NCBI GenBank assembly: GCA_946894095.1
Contig: OX335641.1
Location: forward strand, 13,100,501 to 13,164,500
From: Incurvaria masculella
Lineage: Eukaryota; Arthropoda; Insecta; Lepidoptera; Incurvariidae
Reading direction: 5' to 3'
Length of the DNA: 64,000 bases
Part shown: one piece after another, positions 12,901-23,661 of the stretch
How the letters are laid out: the number at the start of each line of letters is the position of its first letter
How positions within the stretch are numbered: the first letter of the stretch is position 1
Position numbers and translations under genes: made by a program
Notes under the pieces: model-generated
Seen by the model: only the letters and a program-made list of their open reading frames with translations
Database searches by the model: none
Told to the model about the DNA's origin: nothing

Positions 12901-15900
12901 GCCGTCAATAAGTTAGTATGTCGATGTCATCAAAACCAAACCAAGATTACAAAAAAAAAAAATTTTTTTTGGTAATCCTTGTGGTGTTTTACGAATATCA
13001 TTTGAAAGGGCGAGTACTAAAGATTTAAAATTTCAGTAGGTTAGAGAATACAAGGAGACATTGTTGAAAATGTTTTCATTCCTTCCTTCTTCGATCATTG
13101 CAGAAATTACGAAAACTTTTAAAAATACCAGCGCTTCCAAACTTTGCAGAAAACTTGTTCAATCGCCCTTCGTTTGATAGCTGTGAAAAATTGGCTTGGT
13201 TTGGACATTTGCGCGAATCGATCTCTCGAGCACATACTAAGCAGGTTTTTGAGAAAGAGCACCTAGGCAACTAAAGGCATTTTATGAACAGTTGCGTGAT
13301 GCGGCGCTCATCAATTGTTTCGTGGTGACGTCACCTCGGCGAAGGACGGTGAAGGTCCTCGCCTCTAGGCGCACGCGCGGGCCGGGTTAAGGGTCAGGAA
13401 CGATTCTTTGAGAGCGGGTTAATCGATTTTTTTATGTGGTCTTAATAGAATAGAACGCTTTATGCGTTGATTGCACACGGTTGGAATAAGTTATTTGATA
13501 AAATGTTATTGCTTACATATTCTAAGAGATTTCTTTCAAATTCACGGGCTACGTCGGACTTTTGTAATTATTTTGGGGATCGCAGGGCGATCAGCGGTCG
13601 GCAACCATGGTCAATTATAGATGTTAACACGTATAAATGGTGGACACCGGTCACCTGTGGTGCAGCTACACGCAGCGAGCGTTTAACTCACTGCGTGTGC
13701 AGTACAACAATGCATTGCGCTGCATGATGGGACTGCCGTGGCGGTGTAGTGCGTCTGGCATGTTCGCGGAGAATGGTTTGACTGATTTCTTTGGTGTACT
13801 GCGCAAACAGAAGGCGGCATTCCTTCGCCGTTCAGCCATCAGTGAGAATAGAATAGTAGCAACTATTTTGGGACGAATTTATTATAAGGATTTTATTAAT
13901 GTGTAACTTAGATTTATTATTTACAATGTTATGGGACAATGCACCTGATATAAATAAATTATTATTATTATTAAAAAAAAATCTTCCTTCATAGTCTTTA
14001 CTGTCTCAGTTTACATGTCACTATCTTTTATGTTTTAGTTTCCGTTAGAAAACAGTCAAAATAGGCCAAAACGTCTATGGTTTAACTTAAAATTAATCAA
14101 AGAGTACAATTCATTATAGTAGAACAGTGCATATTGCACCAGCTCTCATTAAACTTTGCAAAAACAAAATAAACACGGACACAAACTAAAGACGCCTAGG
14201 TATCAATGAAAGCAAGCGAATTTCCGATTTCCGCACATTTTTTTAAGGAACTGTCATGATTTTAGGTCCTATTCACGGACCTTCCCTTTTTTAATCAGAT
14301 CTGAGGCGAATAAATTAGATTAGGAGCACGGCTGAACTATGCAAGGATCCCCAGATTTCACTATTTCTGCTGAATTCTGAATGACCGTGGCGGCACTGAC
14401 TATTTTAGTAGCGTGCCTTGAGCCTGCTCATACATTTTGGTAGCGCTGGGAAGAGATTTCAAGTTCAAGCATGAAAAACGTGAGAAAATCGCTGAGCGAA
14501 TGTGGCGTGCCGACGCGCTATTAATAATAAAAAGCTGACAGTGAATAATTACAGGAGGCGTACATAGTTCCCAACAAAACAATACCTTCAAAAGGTTTGT
14601 TTCAATAGAACATCTTTCGCCAATTAATTCCGTATAGTGAAGTTGCTATTTCTGGGTAGGCATATCATTTTATTCTGGATGTATTGTAGTCAAATATTCT
14701 ACTCAACTTTCAGCCGAGGATTTGGTATTAGATGCTGCATGTGTTCATGCTAGAAAGCCTCACAACATAATGTCAGAAAGTCTCTTTACGACTCCAGTAT
14801 ATTTAGAGTAGCACGGTCCTATATTTCTAAGTTCATAGTTACACTGAAACAAGAAAGAAATAGGATATCGAATCGGTCTTTATTTCCGGTGTAATGACTA
14901 AAAAAATACTTGACTGTCCATAAGCAAAATACACTTAATCGTATATGATTATCATTCTAATAATGATCTGAAGACATGAGCCCCTACATCACCCTCTGAT
15001 ATAATCGTATCTTAACTTTGCTAAAACTGGAGCAAAGCCTCCAGCGTAGAGTATATTTGCATATCTATTATAATGTTTAAGTATTAACAAAATGATTTTT
15101 AACTCAGTGCATTATTTTGCAGCTTTGCTGTTAGCCTCTGGAACCAAGGTACGTAAAATGTGAACATGAATTATATTTATTATATTTTTCCTTCTCTATC
15201 TTGCATCTTCGAATAAATTTAATTATCTCATACCTTCTTAACATTTGATTTGAGAAATATGGTACGTTAATGTTAGGAATTACTGGAGCTTTAACTTGTA
15301 GTAAACCGGTTGCTAAATTCTGCTTCTTTGTTCGCAGGGCCAGAACGGCTATGACTACAGCCGGCCTGACAAGCCGTTTGCTCCTGATGGTTCACCAGGT
15401 GGAAGTGGCTATCCCGGAGGCACACAGGGATACCCTGGGTCGACTGGAGGCTCGACGGGTCAACCGGGATCAAATGGAGGGACGCTGGGATACCCTGGAT
15501 CGAATGGAGGTTCAACTGGTTACCCCGGTGGTAACTCAGGATACCCTGGATCGAATGGAGGGTCTACTGGTTACCCTGGTGGTAACTCAGGATACCCTGG
15601 ATCGACAGGAGGATCTACAGGCTACCCTGGGTCGACCGGAGGGTCTAATGGCTACCCTGGGTCGACCGGAGGGTCTACTGGCTACCCTGGTTCGACCGGA
15701 GGGTCTACTGGCTACCCTGGGTCGACCGGAGGGTCTATTGGCTACCCTGGGTCGACCGGAGGGTCTACTGGCTACCCTGGGTCGACCGGAGGGTCTACAG
15801 GCTACCCTGGGTCGACCGGAGGGTCTACTGGCTACCCTGGTTCAATTGGAGGTTCACCTAGCTACCCTGGATCAAACGGAGGAACCCCAGGATACCCTGG

Positions 15901-18900
15901 GTCCACTGGAGGATCTACTGGTTATCCTGGATCTACTGGAGGATCTCCAAGCCATCCCAGTGGAGCGCCAAGTCACACAGCATCAACTGGATCTACAGGC
16001 TTTCCTGGTTCCGCTGGAGGGTCTCCCGGATATCCTGGATCAACTGGAGGATCTACCAGCTACCCGGGATCCAATGGAGGATCTACTACCTACCCTGGGT
16101 CATCTGGACCCGAAGGTGGCACCGGCGGTTTTCCACAAGGCCCGCAGAGTGACGACTCTGGCCAGTACGAGGATGGCGACTATAGCGCCATCCCTGGCGA
16201 GCCTGGAACTGACTACCCCGTGCTGAGTGAGGTAAGATCTTTATACCTGCGGCACTTGGGACTTCGCAACCTCATGAATACAATGGCATATTCATTTGCT
16301 AGACATGTCTGATCGGCTTACGTTTGTGATATTGCAAATGCAAATGTTTCCGCATTTTTCAAACCTTTTTGGACATGTGAGGGACGGGGTAAAATAATTT
16401 TTTTTATTTAATACGACTCAATTCACAAATAAAGAAAAGAGAAGTGAAGAGAAAGTGAAAGTAAAAATAAATATTTGTTCGAATTATTGCTTTCCTCTTT
16501 AACCAATTTTTTTAACGTCAAAATAAATAGCGGCAGCGTAGTAATATTTTAGTGATAATACATCATAGGCTTAGGATATAAAGCATACAGAGTCAACTGA
16601 AGGATGAGACCAAAATTGTTTTGTACGAAATGTACTAAAATTTCTTTTTTTACAAAACCAAATTCTAAATCGCTTTAAAGCTTCAACATAATGATCTGAA
16701 GTTATGTTTTACGTTTTACTTAGAAATATTGAGGAAAAGTTAAGAAATTTGATTGACAAAGAATCAGTGGGTCACCCCTTTTACCTATTTGTCGTTATAT
16801 CACACTCTGTGAAATTTCAGCTGCCCCTATTACGGTTCATCAGATACAGCCTTGTGACGGACGGACGGATGGACGGATGGACGGACAGACGCACGGCGGA
16901 GGCTTAGTAATAGGGTTCCGTTTTCAACCTTTGGATACCGAACCCTGAAAAGAGGTTTAGTCCGTTTTTTTTAATCCCGTTCACCTAATAATCTATAAAT
17001 GCGCAGGTCACCGTGCATTCTTTAAGGGAAACTAGAGAAATCATAAAGATTTCACAAAAAAACCATTTCCCATCCCATGAGCGCGACTCCTAAGTACTAC
17101 TCGTATGTACAATGCAATACAATGTACAATGATAACGATTTGAGGAGTGGTCTCATCGGGCAGTTGTGTTCCATCTCATTCTAACTAGCGGTGGAGAGAC
17201 CATATCACTCCCATACTTTGATCTTGTAGCGTAAGCTACATTATGTGTAACCTGACTGCTGCGTCGTCAGCTATGTTTCTTTACGTGCGCCGCGCGCGCA
17301 CACCAATACTTAATTCAGTGAAACACGTGTACTTCGGTTGAAGATCGTGTATTCACTGAATTAAGTATTGGTGTGCGCGCGGCGCACGTAAAGAAACATA
17401 GCTTTACATACACAAACATAGCTTAAAATAGCTTACGCTACAATCTGATTGATTACTACATCGTCTAGTAAGTACAGCGCGCTATGCTAGGTCTATGTAA
17501 TACATACACAGATGGTAGCTCCTCCGGCCAATCAGTTCGTTTACGAATTCGAGACGCGCAACTACAAAATACGTTCGTTGCACTAAAATGCGTTCTGTGC
17601 AATATTGACGTGTCGTTGGAAGTCTAAAACATCAGTAGTGAGCGTAACTGAACGAACTGAATGGCCAACGTTACCGTCAGTGTATCACTAAAACGTGGCT
17701 ACGCTCTCGCTGTACGGATGAGGTCGGTCGCCACTTACTGAATGGTGTTTCATGACAACATTGGGGCTCGTCGGGTCAGCAACGATTATAAAACAAACAT
17801 TATGTATTCATTAAAGGCTAACCTAACACTTTTACAAAAAAACGGCAACTTTTAATTGTGAAAAGCGAAGTAGCACGTTAGGTAAGATTTTGATTGGTAA
17901 CAACAAACATCTAGTAGACCGTATTTGGCGCGCTTCAACTTGGAAAAAAAATTACAATGTTTTGTCCTACCGCAGGTGCCCCAGACGTCATTCAGCTGCG
18001 CCTCCCAGCAGTATCCCGGCTACTACGCGGACGTGGAGACGCGGTGCCAGGCGTTCCACGTATGCGCTAACAACATCACCTACGACTTCCTCTGCCCCAA
18101 CGGCACTATCTTCTCGCAGGAGGTATTTGTGTGCGTCTGGTGGAACCAGTTCGACTGCGCACGCGCGCCGGAGCTCTACGGACTAAACGCTGACCTATAC
18201 GATAACACCGTGCAGGGAGGCAAGTACCCGAACGATCCGTATCCAGGCCAGGGACCCTCCGCCACGTATCCGGGAAGTCAAGGACCGGTCGGACCGTCTG
18301 CGACGTATCCAGGCAATCAAGGGCCGGTCGGACCATCTGCGACTTATCCAGGAAGCCAGGGACCAGCAGGACCATCAGCGACGTATCCCGGGAGTCAAGG
18401 ACCGATCGGACCATCTGGAGCATATCCTGGCAGCCAAGGACCAGCAGGACCATCTGCAACTTATCCGGGAAGCCAGGGATCTGTTGGACCGTCGGCGACG
18501 TATCCTGGCAGTCAAGGATCTACCGGGCCATCTGCGACGTACCCAGGCAATCAAGGACCCACTAGACCGTCTGCAACATATCCAGGCAGCCAAGGACCTA
18601 CCGGACCATCTTCGACGTACCCTGGCAATCAAGGACCCAGTGGCCCTTTCGCAACATATCCAGGCAGTCAAGGACCCACTAGACCGTCTGCGACATATCC
18701 TGGCAGTCAAGGACCAACCGGGCCATCTTCGACGTACCCAGGCAGTCAAGGATCCAGTGGCCCTTCTTCAACATATCCAGGCAGCCAAGGACCTACCGGA
18801 CCATCTTCGACGTACCCAGGCAGTCAAGGGCCCAGTGGCCCTTCCGCAACATATCCAGGCAGCCAAGGACCCACTAGACCATCTGCGACATATCCAGGAA

Positions 18901-19049
18901 GCCAAGGACCTACCGGGCCGTCTTCAACATATCCGGGAAACCAGAGGCCTTCCGCAGGACGCCCGGGCAGCGGCAGCCCGCCATCGGGTGTGCAAGCCGA
19001 TGATTATCCTTCACAGCCGAACAGGGAATATCTTCCGCCGAGAAATTAA
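9915..19049 (+). CDS. Secreted chitin-binding cuticular protein, CPAP1 type (one peritrophin-A domain between Gly/Pro repeat arms)
   Basis: Spliced CDS: 9,915-9,939, 15,123-15,148, 15,338-16,231 and 17,976-19,049. All introns are GT-AG, phases 1, 0 and 0, giving 672 residues. The first two pieces join to MLRFTVLCALLLASGTKG, a signal peptide that neither exon holds alone. Residues ~18-315 are mostly a ten-residue repeat (YPGSTGGSTG and variants) ending in an acidic stretch. Residues 316-376 form a chitin-binding type 2 domain with six cysteines (323, 339, 345, 355, 368, 376) and the aromatic VWW/YY residues usual for this fold. The rest is about 17 thirteen-residue repeats (TYPGSQGPTGPSS type). 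One such domain with a signal peptide is the CPAP1 hallmark; these proteins bind chitin in cuticle or tracheal matrix. The repeat arms are far longer than in most CPAP1 members. The exact orthologue is not recognised. Confidence 0.9.
9940..11689. other. CPAP1 intron 2, 5' part
   Basis: Includes a tRNA-like reversed motif (GGGATTTGAACCCAA at 10,095) that may be another SINE type, a GC-richer stretch at 10,180-10,340, and otherwise AT-rich sequence. Confidence 0.45.
11690..11905 (-). mobile_element. SINE copy, reversed, 5' half
   Basis: GACCTGGATGGAAAACACGG, TTGCCGCTTCGACTATCGTT, CGAACCACGAACGACGAATC and GTGCCGGAACCCACCGGC. Confidence 0.65.
12480..12860 (-). mobile_element. SINE copy, reversed, interrupted
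   Basis: CACGGAAACTAGATCCCGTG, TACCAACCCAGGCGGGATTA and GTGCCGGAACCCCACAC mark two parts of one copy with unrelated sequence between them. Confidence 0.5.
13637..13981 (+). pseudogene. 5'-truncated jockey/CR1-like LINE, C-terminus and 3' tail
   Basis: The frame to 13,906 encodes FNSLRVQYNNALRCMMGLPW, RCSASGMFAENGL and a short tail, the end of a LINE ORF2 common in Lepidoptera. It is followed by a 3' UTR with an ATTATTATTATTA run and A9 at 13,972. It lies in CPAP1 intron 2. The match starts near 13,630; upstream sequence is unrelated. Confidence 0.75.
15123..15148 (+). other. CPAP1 exon 3, 26-nt micro-exon
   Basis: This is a very short exon between TTTTGCAG and GTACGTAA. It encodes the end of the signal peptide (LLLASGTK). 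Its phase on both sides fits only with the 9,878 and 15,338 exons, which is strong internal support. Confidence 0.82.
15430..16110 (+). repeat. Tandem 30-bp coding repeat in CPAP1 exon 4
   Basis: Units of 30 bp encode YPGSTGGSTG. The central block (about 15,600-15,840) is nearly identical at the DNA level (CTACCCTGGGTCGACCGGAG recurs), while the flanking units are diverged in third positions. This points to recent unequal exchange in the middle. In this frame the whole exon is open; the long alternative frame that starts at 15,270 is an artefact of repeat composition. Confidence 0.9.
16800..16952 (-). repeat. GGGTTCCGTACCC repeat, reversed partial copy in CPAP1 intron 4
   Basis: A reversed (GGAC/GGAT)n run and GGCTTAGTAATAGGGTTCCG mark it. 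Confidence 0.75.
17225..17442. repeat. Foldback element in CPAP1 intron 4
   Basis: The ends read TGTAGCGTAAGCTA and TAGCTTACGCTACA. Inner arms 17,270-17,322 and 17,353-17,402 are complementary apart from a 2-bp CG indel. Flanking ATCT on both sides is a possible 4-bp target duplication. No ORF. Confidence 0.85.
18264..18957 (+). repeat. Tandem 39-bp coding repeat in CPAP1 exon 5
   Basis: About 17 units of 39 bp encode TYPGSQGP(T/V/A/S)GPS(A/S). Three units replace the Gly of GP-x-G by Arg (PTR). Each PTR unit is followed by a PTG/SST unit, so a higher-order block seems to have been copied as a group. Gly-Pro periodicity is collagen-like, but there is no strict Gly-X-Y register, so a collagen triple helix is not claimed. 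Confidence 0.9.
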
Positions 19050-19084
19050 CGATCCATTCGAAACGACGACCTAGAAAATATTGA

Positions 19085-19170
19085 CCTTAATGTCCATACA
19101 AATGCCGGTAATATATTATATTATATATTATATATATATTATATTACCGGAATTTGCATGGACAATAAGG
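19085..19170. repeat. Inverted repeat with AT spacer in the CPAP1 3' UTR
   Basis: Arms of about 31 bp (CCTTAATGTCCATACAAATG and its imperfect complement ending at 19,170) flank a TATATTA spacer. There are about four mismatches between the arms. It lies 36 bp after the stop codon, so it would be transcribed in the CPAP1 mRNA and could fold into a hairpin. It may equally be a small MITE. Confidence 0.75.
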
Positions 19171-19470
19171 AGGAGGCAACATTAAATGTTCGCCGAACAA
19201 GTGTTAGGTATGCCTTCTCCGCAAACCCTACATACTTAGTTCATTAAAATGGTGGCTTCAGCGTCACGGCTTTGTTAAAATTGTATAAATTTTATGGAAT
19301 GTTAGTTTGTTCAGTATTTTGTTATTGGTTTCATTGCAGTATCTCTTATTTGTTGCACTCAGCATCGCCAGCTTAAAAATATATTCGTACAAACTATGAT
19401 TCATTATTACTTTAGCTCTTAATGTTTAGATGTATAAATAGCGCTAAATCGTGATTTGCTGCAGTTAGGG

Positions 19471-19620
19471 CCATTTTCACCTACTGCTGATTAGCTTAAT
19501 TGCCACATATTAAGAGCCTTTCTTAGCAGCTTGCAATTAATGCCAGTACAAGACAATCATCACTTTAGTAATAAAGGCCCTTTAAGTGTCAATTAAAATA
19601 AATCAGCATTGGGTGAAAAC
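19471..19620. repeat. MITE with TTTTCACC-type terminal repeats (left arm copy)
   Basis: The ends read TTTTCACCTACTGCTGATTA and, complemented, TTTTCACCCAATGCTGATT. The length is about 150 bp. Further copies lie at 24,387-24,538 and 61,497-61,641, which defines the unit boundaries. Confidence 0.8.
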
Positions 19621-20184
19621 CAGGCTTAGTGTAAGACTTGCATTATTTATTACCACCTTTAGTATATGTGCCTTTAGTTAATTCCGAGAAATATGTTTTA
19701 TCCAAGCAGGTTTATCCAAGCACATATGGATTGCAGTAGAGAGTAGAAAAAAATTAGGATTCCAAAAAAATACCTTTTTTTTATATCGTGGTTTGGGAAA
19801 TAAACATTTTGAAAGGATCACTCAGAGAACGTTTTTAAATAAAGTGCTACTGTGATTACATTGCCAAGTTATCTGTATTTATAATATTAAAGCTTGATTT
19901 ATAATATTTCACCAATATTACGTAAAACAGACGTAAACATAGATCGCCTAAAGCTATTTAACTCGAAGTTGCGACCCACATTGTGATGGTGTGAAGTAAT
20001 ATTGTAGGAAATTTGTACCTATTTTATAAATAAATTATATTTGCAATAATTTGTCCATTATTTTAAGCGCTGATCATAATTGCTGAAGAATGTCTATGGT
20101 TTCCAAAATCATCAAACAATTCTGGAATCTCGTAATATTCATTCCCTTTCGCTTGATCTTGTCTCGATCCTTAATCACGTCAAC
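19471..20184 (+). repeat. Left arm of a large inverted duplication
   Basis: This 714-bp arm matches the reverse complement of 23,662-24,538 almost throughout, including unique-looking sequence beyond the MITE at its outer edge. The arm starts at the terminal repeat of that MITE and includes downstream CPAP1 sequence with possible polyadenylation signals (AATAAA near 19,799 and 20,026). Confidence 0.9.
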
Positions 20185-20426
20185 AGAAATTTTCACTTTC
20201 TCTATAATTAGACCTTTCCCACCGTGTGGCCTGACAAGGTTAAGCAATTTGGTCAATATTCAACCAGTGACTGACAATTACATCTTTCATAGAATATAAC
20301 CTTCGCGTTAAAAGGCTAAGGAATTTTAGGAATATGAATCTGGAGTAGTTGGATCCTTGGGTACAGGCTTGGCGGAGTAAAACAGCCTTTCTTATGTGAG
20401 CACTCAGGTTGTTTTTATTATTTTTA

Positions 20427-20712
20427 GGGTTCCGTACCCAAAGGGTGCCAACGGAACCCTATTACTAAGCCTCCGCCGTCCGTCCGTCCGTCCGTCCGTC
20501 TGTCTGTCACAGGGCTGTATCTCCTGAAGCGTAATAGTTAGAGCTTATTTTTTTACAGAGTGTGTATTTTGCCTCTATAACAGCAAATAGGTAATATTTA
20601 AAAATAATTAAAATAAAAGGGGGCCCCCATACAAAAAATGTTTTTGGGTTAAATCTTGTACGATGGTACGGAACCCTTCGAGTGCGAGTCCGACTCGCAC
20701 TTGGCCGGTTTA
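20427..20712 (+). repeat. GGGTTCCGTACCC repeat, complete copy
   Basis: Same family, full length, in the loop of the large inverted duplication. Confidence 0.8.
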
Positions 20713-21320
20713 TTAATGCTAACGGAATAAACTTTAATAACCAAGCATAACATTTGCTATGTTAGATGCTCTGCGCTCGCGAAGTCGAGACTGAATAAAA
20801 AACCAAAAGCGATTAACGGCTGTGCGTGCGCCATCATACTATTACAATGGGACGCAATTAAATCGCAATCCAAATGTAGCAGGTCACATACATTTTTAAA
20901 ATGGGTCAATGAAAATAGTCGCTAATGCGCGCGCTTTTATAGAAAGTTATTTGTTTACGGTTTCAGACCTACGATTAAACTCGTTTAATCGCAGTGCGTG
21001 CTAAGCCTTAAATTGGTTTAAAATTAAATACTGGTAACAAAATAATTCAATAATCAAAATAATTAATACAAAATTAAATCGAAATGAGAAATCCGGAAAT
21101 ATGATGAGTTTCTAAATAAAATTCAAGCCGATTCCTATTTTTCAACTGACGCCATTTATCGCCAGGGATATAGTTTTAAATGAGCCCTGAACCCTGCACT
21201 TTTCGATGAAAATTCAATTTTCAATCTCAGATAAGAAAAAAGGACACCAGCTCAGATTTGACCTCGTGGTATTCGTCACGATATGCAACAAATCTTAGCA
21301 CAAGGCTTCGGGCCACTTAC

Positions 21321-21362
21321 CTTTGCGGAGAAGGGATTGCCGGCATGCCAGAAAGAGGCCAT
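21321..21362 (-). other. Possible 14-codon coding start exon
   Basis: On the - strand AGAAG precedes an ATG that opens MASFWHAGNPFSAK, ending exactly at a strong donor AAG|GTAAGTGG (21,320). It may be a real first exon of a gene running to lower coordinates, or part of a dispersed repeat (a repeat-like fragment lies next to it at 21,414-21,600). Confidence 0.25.
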
Positions 21363-22495
21363 CTTCTAATTTTACCTTGATTTTACCATCATATAGGGAC
21401 CAGTTCTATTGGGTCAAACAATTAAGAGCTGAGAATATTGCCGTTTTTCATACAGTCTAGAGTAGCTTTTAGTCGTACTCTTAAAGAAGGAAAGAGACCC
21501 GTAACGGTGCTTGATAGTTTTTTTTGTGGCGTGGAAGTTTGGCGATGTGTTGCCAGGCTCGGAAGCCGGACGTTCCGGCGTTCGGAGGGCGGGCGACAAA
21601 GACGCTTACATCTTTAAGATCATCAAACAATCCTTGAAAAATTAAAGTATTAATTGGTCATTTTCACCATTCTGAAAGGTCTGCAAGGATCTTTTTTAAC
21701 CCCACTACGGCGATGCAAAAGGAGGGTTATGATTTTGATCGGCATGCATGTGGGTCTGTATGTATATTCATATGTTCCCTTATAACTACTTATCATAATT
21801 TGACAAATGAGGTATCGTTGGAACCGCCTAGATCATCCACTGGTTATAGGCTATGTGACGTTACTTTTTAGTCCGTAATTCATGATAAGATTTTGAGAAG
21901 TCGGTGCTGGTTTGTCCCTCGCGACGAACGCAACAATTGATTGTCTGGCTCTGATTTATCTATATTGTCTATTGCTCTTCTCGTTCTCCTCCTGTGTATT
22001 ATGTCGGAATAAATATGTAAAAACGAATCTGAGTTTTCCCTGGACATCCTTTCCACCAGCCTATAGTGGGCTTACCGGCGCGATGCAGGTTTTTATGATG
22101 CTGTGTTGGGTATGAAATGAAACGGCTTGATTATCACATTGCAAAAATAACTTATATATTGTGATTTGTTGCGCGGTTATGCTTGCATGCATCCGATAAT
22201 TGGAAATCATTTCTAAAATCTGTGACCCAAACATATTTTCCATCCAAACCTACCCAGAATAAGTTTTATTTATTTTTAATTAACAGCGGTAACGTATATA
22301 CGAACACATATACATTATAAAACATATTATCTAAGCTTATGTAAGAAGTAAAACACATGACACTATCTCTATTGGCCCGATATTGATGACAAATGCTTTA
22401 GTAGGTAGTAACAAGGATGAACACTATTTACCAAAACATAACAAAACGAAGCAAAGTTATACAATACGCAACATTTGCAACATGTAATCAAATAA

Positions 22496-22985
22496 TTAAA
22501 AAGAAATGAAGAATACTCGATGATGTAGCATGGTGATAGCGATTGTAGGCTGTGTATCGTACCACTGATCATAAGAACCGTCAAAGGCAGGTAATGTGAT
22601 TTGTGGCAGTTTATTCGAGACAGCCTTACCTCCAGAACCACGAGTTTCTTCTTGTTTATATCGCTCAGCAGTCATCAAAGAGAAATATTGTTCTTCGAAT
22701 TATTCTCTGTATTCTAACTGAGAAGAAAGGTCAGCGATGAGCTGTTCGATTTCACCTTGAATATCATTGAAATTTTCAAATACAACTGAATATGATTGAA
22801 TGCGCAAATTAATTTTTACTTTGAGGTTCGAATCAAGTTTTTGTTTTTCAGTTTCAAGTTTAGTGCTTTGTTGCTTTTTCAGCTCAGCAAGGCGGTTATC
22901 CGCAACTGAAGTAGCTTGCAAACGGAGCGATTTGGGTCAATCAGAAAGGTATTTTTCGGATACTGTAGCCGCTGTAATGCGATAA
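22496..22985 (-). pseudogene. BEL/Pao LTR-retrotransposon gag fragment
   Basis: On the - strand one frame runs from a coiled-coil segment (AELKKQQSTKLETEKQKL, FNDIQGEIEQLI) through an in-frame TAA after YRE. It continues with EEQYFSLMTAERYKQE and the LPQITLPAFDGSYDQW motif typical of BEL/Pao gag, and then decays. Sequence up to about 23,660 on the same strand may be its leader and LTR remnant. No pol was found. Confidence 0.7.
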
Positions 22986-23661
22986 ACCTTAACGTCACTA
23001 ATTTTGGAACTTAAAAGAGAAAAAAGCAGGTACTTACAGTACCGTTTTCAAAGCCGGTTCGAGCGTAGCGTGGGACGAGGTAGGTATCGCAAGACTGAGA
23101 CACGATGGCACAATTACCGCAAATTGGAGAGAATAGGAGAGGTTAAGATGGATGAGATGAACAGACCGTGTAGCTTGCAGCTGCTCCAGCTTCTCTTTCA
23201 GCGATTCCTGGACACGAGATCGACGTTCAACGTGGCCGTTTGATCTTCTTTGTTCGGCTCGACTGGACCAATGTTATAGCCTTCGTGTGTCCTGATAGAT
23301 TGCAGGAATGCAGCCAGGAGTCTTCAATTATTTACGAATTTGTTGCATATAATAAACGTACATTGTCAAAACGAAACCACATGCATTAATTATATGGCAG
23401 TTTTAAAATGGTGTTGAGAGTGATGTTAGTCGCAAGTTTTTACGCAACACGCCAAGTTCACGTCGTTGGATCAGTGCGCGCCCGCTTCGCTAGATGGCGC
23501 TGCTAACTTCTTGAACAAGAGCGTATTTTTCAGGAGACGGGTTTTAGTTTTTCACATGTTTTCACTCTCCATTGATCTATTTCTCCATTAATTTTGACAA
23601 TGCTATACTATGGAAAATGCATGAAAAAGATATATCTTATTTTCTGTAAAATAAGTTATAC

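Noticed and set aside
15092..15148. ATG at 15,092 continuous with the 26-nt exon, giving MIFNSVHYFAALLLASGTK
   Set aside because: In frame and tempting, but TTTTGCAG at 15,115-15,122 is a good acceptor, and splicing from 9,939 gives a better signal peptide with exact phase and a strong upstream donor.
15270..16226. 318-codon open frame on the + strand
   Set aside because: It is the wrong frame of a 30-bp coding repeat; the Gly/Pro frame is open through the exon and splices in phase to the chitin-binding domain.
18484..19074. 196-codon + frame and several - strand frames over exon 5
   Set aside because: These are shadow frames of the 39-bp repeat, which has no stops in several phases.
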